A DNA stretch of 58,605 nucleotides, from NCBI GenBank assembly GCA_017354415.1, contig JAFMQY010000002.1, forward strand, positions 1 to 58,605, given 5' to 3'. Each line of letters opens with the position of its first letter. The stretch's first letter is position 1. The translations under genes and the position numbers were made by a program. Shown piece by piece: positions 9,044 through 18,801 of this stretch. The DNA comes from Nocardioides sp. Its GTDB lineage: Bacteria; Actinomycetota; Actinomycetes; Propionibacteriales; Nocardioidaceae. The notes under the pieces are model-generated. The model had not been told where the DNA came from, did not search any database, and saw only the letters and a list, made by a program, of their open reading frames with translations.

Positions 9044-10636
9044 TCACGCGCACGCAACCCAGGCCGCCGTGTCTGGAGGAAGCAAGTGACCGTCGAGCGG
9101 GCCGCTGGTCAGGACCACCGTCCCGGGCGGCAGCCTCGCCGGTCGCGGTCCGCAGTTGCAGACCACCGTCAGCGGGCCGCGGCGTACCTCGAGCACGGTC
9201 GCCCGACCGTCCACGATCTCGACGTCCTCGCCGGCGTCGGCGAACCTCCTCCGGGCGCGCAGCGCATCGCGATAGAAGGACCACGTCGACGCGGGGTCGC
9301 GGCGCTGGGCCGCCACGGTCAGCCGTGCCCAGTCGTCGGGCATCGGCAGCCAGGGCGTGGTGCCCGCACGGCTGAACCCGTACGGCGAGTGGGTGCCGCG
9401 CCACGGCATCGGCACCCGCGCACCGTCGCGGCCGACGCCACCGGTGCGGAACCAGACCGGGTCCTGCCGGAACTCCGGGGGTACGTCGACCTCCTCCAGC
9501 CCGAGCTCCTCACCCTGGTACAGGTAGGCCGACCCTGGAAGCGCGAGCATCGTCAGGGTCGCGGCCCGCGCCCGGGCGAGACCGCGGTGGCCGCCGCCGT
9601 ACCGGGTCGGGTGCCGCACCACGTCGTGGTTGGACAGCACCCAGGTCGGGGCGGCGCCCACCGGTCGGACCGCGTCCAGGGTGCCTCTGATGACGTCGGC
9701 GAACGCGGCGGCCGACCACGGTGCCAGCAGCCAGGCGAAGTTGAACGCCTGGTGGAGCTCGTCCGGGCGCACGTAGCGAGCCATCGACTCGGGCGTCCGG
9801 GTCCACGCCTCGGCCACGGCCATCCGGTCGCCGTCGTAGGTGTCGAGCAGACGACGCCACGAGCGGTAGATGTCGTGCACGCCCGGCTGGTCCCACATCG
9901 GCTCGTCGACGTCCCGGCGCTCCACCATGCTTCCCTGGCGGTCGGACGGGAGATCGGTCTCTCCGGATCTCCGGCCGCGCTGGTTGCGCAGGCTCCGGTC
10001 CTTGGCGAGGCCGTGTGCGACGTCGATCCGGAACCCGTCCACCCCTCGGTCGAGCCAGAACCTGAGCACGTCGTCGAACATCGCGGCGACCTCCGGGTTG
10101 CTCCAGTCGAGGTCGGGCTGCGTGGCGTCGAAGAGGTGGAGGTACCACTGCCCATCGTGGATGCGGGACCACGCGGGACCACCGAAGACCGACGACCAGT
10201 TGTTGGGCGGCCGCGCCCCACCTCGGCCCTTGCCCGGGCGGAACAGGTAGCGCGCCCGCTCGGGGCTGCCGGCCGGGGCGTCGAGGGCGGCCCGGAACCA
10301 CGCGTGCTCGACGGAGGTGTGGTTGGGGACGAGGTCGACCACGACCTTCAGCCCGAGCCGGTGGGCGCGGGTGAGCAGGTCGTCCACGTCGCCGAGCGAG
10401 CCGAACAGCGGGTCGACGCCGGTGTAGTCCGACACGTCGTACCCGGCATCGTGCTGGGGGGACGGGTAGAAGGGGGTGATCCACACCGCGTCGACGCCGA
10501 GGTCGCGCAGGTAGCGGAGGTGGGACGTGATGCCCGGCAGGTCTCCGAGGCCGTCGCCGTCGGAGTCGGCGAAGCTGCGGACGTAGACCTGGTAGAAGAC
10601 GGCGTCGCGCCACCAGGGGGCGGAGGGTGCGGGCAT
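9044..10636 (-). CDS. GH13 alpha-glucosidase / oligo-1,6-glucosidase-like
   Basis: WWRDAVFYQVYVRSFADSDGDGLGDLPGI, DLVPNHTS, GVDGFRIDVAHG, WVLSNHDVVR. Confidence 0.95.
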   Translation of the reverse strand: MPAPSAPWWRDAVFYQVYVRSFADSDGDGLGDLPGITSHLRYLRDLGVDAVWITPFYPSPQHDAGYDVSDYTGVDPLFGSLGDVDDLLTRAHRLGLKVVVDLVPNHTSVEHAWFRAALDAPAGSPERARYLFRPGKGRGGARPPNNWSSVFGGPAWSRIHDGQWYLHLFDATQPDLDWSNPEVAAMFDDVLRFWLDRGVDGFRIDVAHGLAKDRSLRNQRGRRSGETDLPSDRQGSMVERRDVDEPMWDQPGVHDIYRSWRRLLDTYDGDRMAVAEAWTRTPESMARYVRPDELHQAFNFAWLLAPWSAAAFADVIRGTLDAVRPVGAAPTWVLSNHDVVRHPTRYGGGHRGLARARAATLTMLALPGSAYLYQGEELGLEEVDVPPEFRQDPVWFRTGGVGRDGARVPMPWRGTHSPYGFSRAGTTPWLPMPDDWARLTVAAQRRDPASTWSFYRDALRARRRFADAGEDVEIVDGRATVLEVRRGPLTVVCNCGPRPARLPPGTVVLTSGPLDGHLLPPDTAAWVACA

Positions 10637-10637
10637 G

Positions 10638-11447
10638 TCAGGCGAAGTCAGCGGCGTCGACAGTGATCCACAGATGCTCTGCCGAGCCCACCACGCGGCC
10701 GTCGGCGTCGTACATCGTGGCGGAGGTCCACGTCTTGCGACCGTCGTTGCCGCGCCCCATTCCCACCAGCACGTGCTCCTCGCCGATCGCGGGCAGCGAG
10801 TCGAGGCGCGCCGTCATCCGGGCCAGGACGATCATCCGCGCTCCGAAGTCGCCGGCCCAGCCGCCGACGCAGTCGAGGGCCGCCCAGGCGACTGGCAGCG
10901 CGGCCCGCGGGGTCCCGTCGGCGTAGGCGTGGAAGTCCTCCGCAACCGACGGGTGCGGCGTCCAGGTGGCGGCCACGCGCGGCCCACCGGGGTTGCGGTC
11001 CACCGGCGGCGCGTGGGCGACCCGGCCGGGGAAGATCCGTAACCCGTCTCCGGGATCGCGTCGGGTGCCACAGCCGAAGCACGTCGGGAACGGGTGGCTG
11101 GTGAGCCCGGCGAACGACGCGCTGGCGGCGCGGGCCTCCTCGGCCGGCACCGGCTCGACCACCCGCACCTCGTCGTGGCTGCACCGGGCCGTGAGCACCG
11201 GCTTCCCGCCGTACGACGCGACGACGCCGCCGTCCTCGGCTCGCGAGACCTGCATCGGCACGTCGAGCGGGGGCGGCGCCAGCAGCGAGACCGTGACCGT
11301 CGGCCAGGGCTGGGCGTGGTCGTGCGGGCACTCCTGTCCGGCATGCGCCGAGATGGCACCGGCCGACCAGCCGCCGTTTCCGGATGAGGGGGGCCCGCAG
11401 AACCGGGACGGCACCACCAGGTCGGGGAGGTCCGGCAGGTCGTTCAT
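10638..11447 (-). CDS. Hotdog/thioesterase-like hypothetical protein
   Basis: [30 protein letters not shown]...[26 protein letters not shown]; start after upstream [12 protein letters not shown]. Confidence 0.7.
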   Translation of the reverse strand: MNDLPDLPDLVVPSRFCGPPSSGNGGWSAGAISAHAGQECPHDHAQPWPTVTVSLLAPPPLDVPMQVSRAEDGGVVASYGGKPVLTARCSHDEVRVVEPVPAEEARAASASFAGLTSHPFPTCFGCGTRRDPGDGLRIFPGRVAHAPPVDRNPGGPRVAATWTPHPSVAEDFHAYADGTPRAALPVAWAALDCVGGWAGDFGARMIVLARMTARLDSLPAIGEEHVLVGMGRGNDGRKTWTSATMYDADGRVVGSAEHLWITVDAADFA

Positions 11448-11520
11448 GGCACTCCTCGTCGGGGATCGGCGGTGGTCCCACACTCTGCCAGGCCATCCGG
11501 GGATGGGTCACAATGACCGG

Positions 11521-12207
11521 GTGAGTGACCTGATCGACACCACGGAGATGTATCTCCGGACCATCTACGAGCTGGTCGAGGAGGGCATCGTGCCGTTGCG
11601 TGCGCGGATCGCCGAGCGCCTGCACCAGTCGGGGCCGACGGTGTCGCAGACGGTCGCCCGGATGGAGCGGGACGGCCTGGTCACGGTGGAGGGCGACCGG
11701 CACCTCGAGCTCACCGCCGAGGGCAACCGGCTGGCCACGCGGGTGATGCGCAAGCACCGGCTCGCCGAGCGGCTGCTCACCGACGTGATCGGGCTCGACT
11801 GGGAGCTGGTCCACGCCGAGGCGTGTCGGTGGGAGCACGTGATGTCGGAGACGGTGGAGCGCCGCTTGGTCGACCTGCTCGACCACCCGACCGCGTCGCC
11901 CTACGGCAACCCCATCCCCGGCCTGGACGAGCTCGGCGAGTCGGCGACCGGCGAGGTGTTCCTCGACGGCACCGAGATGCTGGCCGACCTCGCCGGTGCC
12001 GAGCAGTCCACGGTGCGGGTCCGCCGGATCTCCGAGGAGCTCCAGAAGGACGAGCCGCTGATGGGGACCCTCCGCCGGATCGGCGCGCTCCCGGACAAGG
12101 TGGTCGGCGTGACCGCGACCGAGGTCGGGGTACTGGTCGGCTCGGGCGGCGAGACTGCGGAGCTCGACCTCGAGGCCGCTGGGCACATCTTCGTGTCTCG
12201 GGTCTGA
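11521..12207 (+). CDS. DtxR/IdeR family metal-dependent regulator
   Basis: [54 protein letters not shown]...[14 protein letters not shown]...[11 protein letters not shown]-terminal FeoA-like domain. Confidence 0.92.
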   Translation: MSDLIDTTEMYLRTIYELVEEGIVPLRARIAERLHQSGPTVSQTVARMERDGLVTVEGDRHLELTAEGNRLATRVMRKHRLAERLLTDVIGLDWELVHAEACRWEHVMSETVERRLVDLLDHPTASPYGNPIPGLDELGESATGEVFLDGTEMLADLAGAEQSTVRVRRISEELQKDEPLMGTLRRIGALPDKVVGVTATEVGVLVGSGGETAELDLEAAGHIFVSRV

Positions 12208-12299
12208 GCGCGTCGGGCCCGCCCGGCTCATCACGCTGGGCAGGGTCATACGGAAACTCGGCACGTGGCGCTCCCCTGGGCCAGGGATGGTTCGACCGC

Positions 12300-13145
12300 T
12301 CAGCGTGATGAGCCAACCTCAGCGGCCGCAGACCGCACCCCGACAAGCGCGGTCAGGAACTCGCTGCATCCGAGCTCGAGCTTCATGGAGGCGAGGTCGT
12401 CGCCGCGCGTGGCGCCGCGGTTGACGATCACCACCGGGACGCCGGCCCGCGCCGCGCGGCGCACGAAACGGAAGCCGGACATCACCGTCAGCGACGATCC
12501 CACCGACAGCAGCACGTCGTCACGGGTGAGCGCGTCGACCGCTTCGTAGCACTGCTGCACGCGCTGCGGCGGGACGTTCTCGCCGAAGAACACCACGTCC
12601 GGCTTGAGGATCCCGCCGCAGTCGTCGCAGTCCGGTACGACGAAGTCCGCCGTGTCGTCGAGGTCCACGTCGCCGTCGGGCCGGGTCACCGCGCCGGCGT
12701 GGGCATCGTGGAACCCAGGGTTGGCGGCGGTCATCCGCTGCTCGAGCCGCGCCCGGCCCGTCGTACGCCGGCAGGAGAGGCAGACGACGTCGGCGATCCG
12801 GCCGTGCAGTGCCACCAGCCGACGCGAACCAGCCGCCTCGTGCAGGCCGTCGACGTTCTGGGTGATCAGCAACTCGGGATCGAGGGCCGCGAGCGCCAGG
12901 TGACCGGCGTTGGGCGAGGCGCCGCGCATCCGGCCCCAGCCGAGGTGGCTGCGGGCCCAGTAGCGCTGTCGAGCGGCCGGGCCGCTCACGAACTCCTGGT
13001 ACGTCATCGGCTGCCGCGCCCGCGAGCCCGGGCCGCGGTAGTCGGGGATCCCGGAGTCCGTGGACAGGCCGGCGCCGGTGAGCACGACCAGGCGGCCGTC
13101 CCGGAGCAGGTCCGGTACGACGACCTCGGGCGCCTCGACGGTCAT
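12300..13145 (-). CDS. Sir2-family NAD-dependent protein deacylase
   Basis: VVLTGAGLSTDSGIPDYRG, TQNVDGLHEAAGS, CxxC pairs, KPDVVFFGENVP. Confidence 0.95.
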   Translation of the reverse strand: MTVEAPEVVVPDLLRDGRLVVLTGAGLSTDSGIPDYRGPGSRARQPMTYQEFVSGPAARQRYWARSHLGWGRMRGASPNAGHLALAALDPELLITQNVDGLHEAAGSRRLVALHGRIADVVCLSCRRTTGRARLEQRMTAANPGFHDAHAGAVTRPDGDVDLDDTADFVVPDCDDCGGILKPDVVFFGENVPPQRVQQCYEAVDALTRDDVLLSVGSSLTVMSGFRFVRRAARAGVPVVIVNRGATRGDDLASMKLELGCSEFLTALVGVRSAAAEVGSSR

Positions 13146-13152
13146 CGACGTG

Positions 13153-13422
13153 TCAGCTCGCGTAGCGCGCCTCGGAACGCGCTCGGCGCTTGGCCGCCTC
13201 TTCCTCACGGTTCTTCGGCGGAGCGCTGGTGACCAGGGCGTCGAGCAGGTGCTGCGTCGCGTGCGCGATCTCGTGGACCGCCCGGTCGAAGGCCGCCTGG
13301 TTGGCCGCCGAGGGCCGGGAGGAGCCACTGACCTTGCGCACGAACTGCAGCGCCGCGTCGTGGACCTCCTGCGAGGTGGCGGGCGGCTCGAAGTTGTGGA
13401 GCGGACGGATGTTGCGACACAT
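13153..13422 (-). CDS. DUF2277 family protein
   Basis: MCRNIRPLHNFEPPATSQEVHDAALQFVRKVSG. Confidence 0.9.
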   Translation of the reverse strand: MCRNIRPLHNFEPPATSQEVHDAALQFVRKVSGSSRPSAANQAAFDRAVHEIAHATQHLLDALVTSAPPKNREEEAAKRRARSEARYAS

Positions 13423-13478
13423 GAGAAGGAGCCTACGTGGTCTGGCAGCACGCTTCCCCGGGCTGAGACGATGGGTGG

Positions 13479-14660
13479 ATGACCGATGCGTCAGCCTCCG
13501 GCCGCGAGCTCGACCTGATCCTGTTCGGCGCCACCGGGTTCACCGGTCGCCTCACCGCGGAGTACCTCGCGCGTCACCGGCCCGGCGGCCTGCGCTGGGC
13601 ACTGGCGGGCCGCAACCAGGCGAAGCTCGAGGGCGTGCGCGAGCACCTCACCACGATCGACGACTCGCTCGGCGACCTGCCTGTGCTCACCGCGGACGTC
13701 ACCGACGACGTCTCGCTCAAGGAGGTCGCCCACCGGGCACGGGTCGTGATCACGACCGTCGGGCCCTACCTGACCTACGGCGAGCCGCTCGTGGCGGCAT
13801 GTGCGGAGGCCGGCACAGACTACGTCGACCTCACCGGGGAACAGGAGTTCGTCGACCGGATGTACGTCGCCCACGACGCGACGGCCCAGGACTCCGGCGC
13901 TCGGCTCGTCCACTGCTGCGGCTTCGACTCGATCCCCCACGACCTCGGGGCGATGTTCACCGTCGGGCTGCTGCCCGAAGACGTGCCGATCACGATGCGT
14001 GGGGTCGTCCGGGCCAGCGGGATGGTGTCGGGCGGCACCTTCCACACGACGATGAACGGCATGGCGCGGACGCGGCAGGGACGGGCGGCCGCTGCGGCGC
14101 GGCGTTCGATCGAGCCACGGCCCCAGGGCCGCTCGTCGCGCGCGGTCAGCGGCAAGCCCCACCACGATGCGGTCCTCGGCCGCTGGCTACTGCCGCTGCC
14201 GACGATCGACCCGAGGGTGGTGGCCCGCAGTGGCGCTGCGCTCGCGTCGTACGGCCCCGAGTTCCGCTACTCCCACTACGCGGGCACCAAGACGCTGCGC
14301 TACGCCGTCGGCGGCGCAGCGGGTGTGATGGCGCTCGGCGCGGCCGCACACGTTCCGCCGCTCCGGCGCGCTCTGCTCGAGCGGATCAAGCCGGGCGAAG
14401 GGCCGGATCATGCGCGTCGGGCGCGGTCGTGGTTCACGGTGGACTTCGTGGGCGAGGGCGGAGGACAGACCGTGCACACCCGGGTCTCGGGTGGCGACCC
14501 CGGCTATGACGAGACGGCGAAGATGCTCGCCGAGTCCGCGCTCTGCCTGGCCTTCGACGACAACCCCGCGACGTCGGGTCAGGTCACCACCGCCCAGGCG
14601 ATGGGGGAGGCGCTGACCGCGCGGCTGGTCGCTGCCGGGCTCAAGTTCGAGGAGCTGTGA
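13479..14660 (+). CDS. Saccharopine dehydrogenase-like / trans-acting enoyl reductase family protein
   Basis: LDLILFGATGFTGRLTAEYLARH...LAGRNQAKLEGVREHL; GEQEFVDRMYVAHDATAQDSGARLVHCCGFDSIPHDLG. Confidence 0.88.
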   Translation: MTDASASGRELDLILFGATGFTGRLTAEYLARHRPGGLRWALAGRNQAKLEGVREHLTTIDDSLGDLPVLTADVTDDVSLKEVAHRARVVITTVGPYLTYGEPLVAACAEAGTDYVDLTGEQEFVDRMYVAHDATAQDSGARLVHCCGFDSIPHDLGAMFTVGLLPEDVPITMRGVVRASGMVSGGTFHTTMNGMARTRQGRAAAAARRSIEPRPQGRSSRAVSGKPHHDAVLGRWLLPLPTIDPRVVARSGAALASYGPEFRYSHYAGTKTLRYAVGGAAGVMALGAAAHVPPLRRALLERIKPGEGPDHARRARSWFTVDFVGEGGGQTVHTRVSGGDPGYDETAKMLAESALCLAFDDNPATSGQVTTAQAMGEALTARLVAAGLKFEEL

Positions 14661-17093
14661 CTAGGTCACGTTGACGGGGATCCTGGTGACCGTGCTGACC
14701 TGCTCGTAACCGCGGTAGACGATCTTCAGGGTGTGCGTCCCCCTGACCATGCGCCGCAGCAGGCGGCTGCCGTGGCCGTTGGTGACGGCGACCCGTCCGA
14801 GGAACCGCTTGCCCACCGATACCCTCGCGTGCCCGCTCGGTGACGGCAGCCCGGGCGCGGTGACCGTCAGGTCGAGCAGCACCCGGCTGCGGCGCATCGA
14901 GGTGGTCGGGTCGAGCTTCGGGGTGGACCGGACGTCACCGACGGCGAGAGAGCGCCTGGCGTGCGTCACCCAGTGGTGCGCCGTCATCGTCACCACGACA
15001 TGCAGGCGGTGGCCCACGTCGCGCGCCCGCACGACGTAGGTCTTGTCGCGTGCAGCGTGGATGGGCTGGTCGTCGCGGTACCACCGGTAGTGCCGTGTCG
15101 CGTCCTTCGGCACCACCCCGGTGACGTGGGCCTCCAGGGTCCGGCCGACGACCGCGGTGCCGGAGATGGTCGGCTGGTCGAAGGCGACGGTGCCGAGCAC
15201 GACCCGGTCGGTCGGGGCCGACGACGCCGACGCGGCGGTGTAGCCGGCGTGCTTCGCGGTCACGACGACATGGATCCGTTGCCCTGCCTTGCCCGCGGTC
15301 ACGACGTACGACGACCCGGTGGCACCGGCGATGGCCGTGTTGCCGGCGTACCACTGGTACCGCAGGGTGGTCGGCGTGATCGACCACGAGCCGCTGGTCG
15401 TGGTCAGCCGTTCGCCGTCGACCGCCTCGCCGGAGATCTTCGGGAGCGCGGTGTTGTGGATGACGCCGCGCGCGACGACCGCGGTCGGGGGGCTCGACAC
15501 GTCGGCCGTCACGTAGCCCGGTCGCGAGGCGATGACCTTGACGGCGACCTTCTTGCCCAGGTCCTGGGGGCGGGGGGTGAACGTGCGTCGAGTGGCGCCG
15601 GCGACCTTGGTGCCGTCGACCTTCCACTGGTAGGCGATCGTGGCGGTCGGGGTGAAGGTGCCGGGGTGGGCCGTCAGCTCGACACCGACCCGTGGTGTCC
15701 CGGTGACCGACGGCGCCACCGAGTTGAGGAGAGTGCCTCGCGCGACGGCGGTGGTCGGCGTCGACCTGGCGACGGCGTCGTCGTACCCCTTGAGGCTGAC
15801 GGTGACCTTGACCGAGATCTGCTTATGCAGGTCGTTCGGCGTCGGGGTGTACGACGAGACGGTGGCGCCGGTGATCGGCTTCCCGTCGGCGAGCCACTGG
15901 TAGGCGACCTGGCCGGCCGGGGCCCACGTGCCCGGATGGGCCGTCAGCGGCTGGCCGACCTGGGCCACGCCGGAGATGGAGGGCGGAGTGCGGTCCACGA
16001 TCTCGCCGGGGATGACCGCGTTCGTCGGCGCTGACAGTACGCGGAGGGTCCGGTAGCCGGGGGCGCTCGCGATCACCCGGAGCCTGAGCACTGCGTCGAG
16101 CTGGTCGGCGGTCGGCGTGAACGTCGTACCCGTTGCGTCGGCGATCGGCTTCCAGCCGGCCAACCACCGATAGCGCAGCTGGGTCGTGGGCTTGATCGTG
16201 CCGCTGGTCCCGCTGAGCTGGACGCCCACCTGTGCGGTGCCGGAGACCACGGGCTGGGTACTGCTGACGAACACGCCCTTGATGACGGAGTCGGTGGGGG
16301 CCGACCGCGCGGTGCCCGAGTGCGCGCCGGCCTTCGACGCGGTGACCTCGGCGCGGATCCTCTTCCCGAGCTGGTCTGCGGTCGGCTTGAACGCCCTGCT
16401 GGTGGCACCCGGGATGGGGACCCCGTCGGCGAGCCACTGGAAGCTGAAGGTGAGGTTCTTCGCGTTCCAGGTGCCGCGCGTGGTGGTCAACCTGACACCG
16501 ACCTGTGGCTTCCCCGACACCACCGGCACCCCGGTGTTGATGATCTGGGTGTCCTTGATGTGGATGAACCCGCTCGGCCACAGCGAGCTGCTGCTGGAGA
16601 TCGTGCGGGTGTCGTACTTCCCGGCGTGGAGGTAGTTGTACTCCTCGACGGTGATCGCTCCGTCGCCGACGGTCTCGACCCAGGCGACGTGCCCGCGCGA
16701 GGAGCCCGCGGAGCCGGCGGCCCACCAGGCGACAGCGCCTCGTGTGGGGTTGTTGTCGACCGGGACGCCCAGGGACTTGGCGGCGTTCCTCCAGTTCGAG
16801 GCGTTGCCCCAGTGCGCTCCGTGCCAGTAGTCGTTGAACGCGACCTTGTTCTCGGAGTTCAGCCGCCACGCGACCCACGACGTGCACTCGCGGTTGTAGA
16901 ACAGCCACGGGTCGACCAGGGAGTCCTGAGGTGCGTTCTTCAACCGGGACGGATAGTCGTCGACTCCGGACGCGGCGCTGACCGACTCCGGATGCAGCAC
17001 CGGCGCGAGGGCGGCGAGGACACCAAGCACGAGAACGGCGCTCGCCCGACGTGTCGAGGAGCCACGCCGAGTTGAACCCCGTTTGACACGCAT
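14661..17093 (-). CDS. Secreted CHAP-domain protein with about six Ig-like repeats
   Basis: Signal peptide; ECTSWVAWRLN...HWGNASNW...GAVAWW...GHVAWVE CHAP; repeats of P.(V/I)SG....G..L......W....L.(F/Y)QW.ADG..I.GAT...(F/Y).PT.. Confidence 0.88.
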   Translation of the reverse strand: MRVKRGSTRRGSSTRRASAVLVLGVLAALAPVLHPESVSAASGVDDYPSRLKNAPQDSLVDPWLFYNRECTSWVAWRLNSENKVAFNDYWHGAHWGNASNWRNAAKSLGVPVDNNPTRGAVAWWAAGSAGSSRGHVAWVETVGDGAITVEEYNYLHAGKYDTRTISSSSSLWPSGFIHIKDTQIINTGVPVVSGKPQVGVRLTTTRGTWNAKNLTFSFQWLADGVPIPGATSRAFKPTADQLGKRIRAEVTASKAGAHSGTARSAPTDSVIKGVFVSSTQPVVSGTAQVGVQLSGTSGTIKPTTQLRYRWLAGWKPIADATGTTFTPTADQLDAVLRLRVIASAPGYRTLRVLSAPTNAVIPGEIVDRTPPSISGVAQVGQPLTAHPGTWAPAGQVAYQWLADGKPITGATVSSYTPTPNDLHKQISVKVTVSLKGYDDAVARSTPTTAVARGTLLNSVAPSVTGTPRVGVELTAHPGTFTPTATIAYQWKVDGTKVAGATRRTFTPRPQDLGKKVAVKVIASRPGYVTADVSSPPTAVVARGVIHNTALPKISGEAVDGERLTTTSGSWSITPTTLRYQWYAGNTAIAGATGSSYVVTAGKAGQRIHVVVTAKHAGYTAASASSAPTDRVVLGTVAFDQPTISGTAVVGRTLEAHVTGVVPKDATRHYRWYRDDQPIHAARDKTYVVRARDVGHRLHVVVTMTAHHWVTHARRSLAVGDVRSTPKLDPTTSMRRSRVLLDLTVTAPGLPSPSGHARVSVGKRFLGRVAVTNGHGSRLLRRMVRGTHTLKIVYRGYEQVSTVTRIPVNVT

Positions 17094-17284
17094 GTGACAG
17101 ACGTTAACTGTGAGAACGAGGTGACGGGAGAGGGTACAGAGAACTACAAACCTGTGGTTTCGACGGGCTGACGGGGCGCCTCTCCACCCTGCGCGCCATC
17201 CCGGCCGCGTGGGTCTGGCGGTGAGCCGGCGCCCTTTTCGGCACCGCGAACGGTGGCTGACTCACCGCTGCGTGTCTGCGGCGG

Positions 17285-17428
17285 TGCCCCAGGCCAGAGT
17301 CGAACTGGCGGGCCTTTCGCCTTGGGTGGGGCCGGCTGCTCGTGGTCGTGCGGTGGTGCCCCAGGCCAGAGTCGAACTGGCGGGCCTTTCGCCTTGGGTG
17401 GGGCCGGCTGCTCGTGGTCGTGCGGTGG
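17285..17428 (-). repeat. Two identical 72-bp tandem degenerate tRNA-Arg copies
   Basis: 17285-17356 is identical to 17357-17428 (tgccccaggccagagtcgaactggcgggcctttcgccttgggtggggccggctgctcgtggtcgtgcggtgg); first 26 nt identical to the tRNA 3' end at 17429. Confidence 0.9.
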
Positions 17429-17501
17429 TGCCCCAGGCCAGAGTCGAACTGGCGACCTTTCGCTTAGGAGGCGGCTGCTCTATCCACTGAGCTACTGGGG
17501 C
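17429..17501 (-). tRNA. tRNA-Arg(CCU); CCA encoded at 17426-17428
   Basis: RC: GCCCCAG TA GCTC AGTGGATA GAGC A GCCGC CTCCTAA GCGAA AGGTC GCCAG TTCGACT CTGGC CTGGGGC A CCA; acceptor, D and T stems intact; two mismatches in anticodon stem. Confidence 0.85.
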
Positions 17502-17861
17502 GGGGGTTCGGAATTACAGTCGGAATTACCCTCGGGATAACAAGGGTGTCGTTCCAATCAGAATGGAAGACCCCAACCGACGTCAGTATGCCTCAGACCG
17601 GCGAGGCCCCAACCGATCGGGCCGGGGGACACCACCGCAGGGACGCGTCAACCCGGCGGATTGGGGCACGTCGCCGCGGCGAAGCCTCCAAGGTCCTTGG
17701 GCGCTGACGATTTGTTCGAGCTCCGTCCGAAGTGCCCTGCCGCGATGATCGCCGCCGGCATTAACGCGCTCGTCGCGGGTACTGCGTAGGACTGTTCACC
17801 TGTGGTGGCCGTGCGGCGCATCGCCTGGGGCCATCTCCCTGATAATTGAGGAGGTCTTCTG

Positions 17862-18617
17862 ATGAGGATTGCTGTGAGCGGTGCGAGTGGGACGGTCGGC
17901 CGCCATGTCGTCAATGCCGCTGAACGGCGCGATCACGAGGTCGTGCGTCTGAGCCGTGCCGACGGCGTGGACCTGACCCACGCCGACACGCTGGCGGGGG
18001 CACTGCAAGGCGCGGACGTGGTGATCGACGCGTGCAACGCGTCGACGATCGAGGAGGGGCCGGCGCGTGAGTTCTTCACCACCGTTGCCGGCAACCTGCA
18101 GCGCGAGGGTGCCCAGCAGGGTGTGGAGCGGATCGTGACTTTGTCGATCGTCGGCATCGATGACGCGGACTTCGGCTACTGCCGCGCCAAGGTGGGCCAC
18201 GAGCGCGCGGCGGCATCCGGGACGGTCCCGCACACCATCGTCCGGGCCAGCCAACTCCACGAGCTTCCGGGACAGCTGATCGGACTGACGCGCCACGATC
18301 ACCAGGCGAGCGTTTTCGATGCCGAGTCGCAGACAGTAGCCGCATCGTCTGTCGCCGAGGCGCTTGTCGATGTAGCAGAACGCTCGCCCGGTGAACGCGG
18401 ATCGGACCTGGCTGGACCTGAGCCTGCGGCAAACCTTGTAGATCTGGGCCGCGCTTTCATCGCCCGGCGAGGCGTCGACCTGCAGGTACAGCCCGACACC
18501 GAGACGATGAGCGGGATCCCCGCTGGCGGACTGCTGCCGGGCTCAGACGTCACCGTGATCGGTCCGACCTTCGCCGACTGGCTGGATTCACCCGACGCCG
18601 CAGCCCTTCCCATCTAA
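17862..18617 (+). CDS. NAD(P)-binding SDR / NmrA-like protein
   Basis: MRIAVSGASGTVGRHVVNAAERRDHEVVRLSR...DADFGYCRAKVGHE. Confidence 0.9.
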   Translation: MRIAVSGASGTVGRHVVNAAERRDHEVVRLSRADGVDLTHADTLAGALQGADVVIDACNASTIEEGPAREFFTTVAGNLQREGAQQGVERIVTLSIVGIDDADFGYCRAKVGHERAAASGTVPHTIVRASQLHELPGQLIGLTRHDHQASVFDAESQTVAASSVAEALVDVAERSPGERGSDLAGPEPAANLVDLGRAFIARRGVDLQVQPDTETMSGIPAGGLLPGSDVTVIGPTFADWLDSPDAAALPI

Positions 18618-18801
18618 CGGACCGCCGCACGGCGGCGGAGCCACTCAGTGCAACCACCGCAGTGTCGGTTGGGACCCATGCCGATAGACCGGCGGAATGG
18701 GACACCTCGCCAGGCAAGGGAAGAGGGTAGGGATCGATCCGAGACGACTGTGGGGGGCCTGCGTTGATCGGCGGGGTGAAGGTCTTGTGTCTTGCCGCGG
18801 G

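Noticed and set aside
8855-10666. 603-aa plus-strand ORF
   Set aside because: Antisense shadow of the GH13 gene.
17285-17428. CRISPR array
   Set aside because: Only two 72-bp units with no spacers, clearly tRNA-derived.
17209-17490. Repetitive 93-aa ORF (VVPQARVELAGLSPWVGPAARGRA) as a protein
   Set aside because: It is the 72-bp tRNA-derived repeat plus the tRNA gene read in frame.
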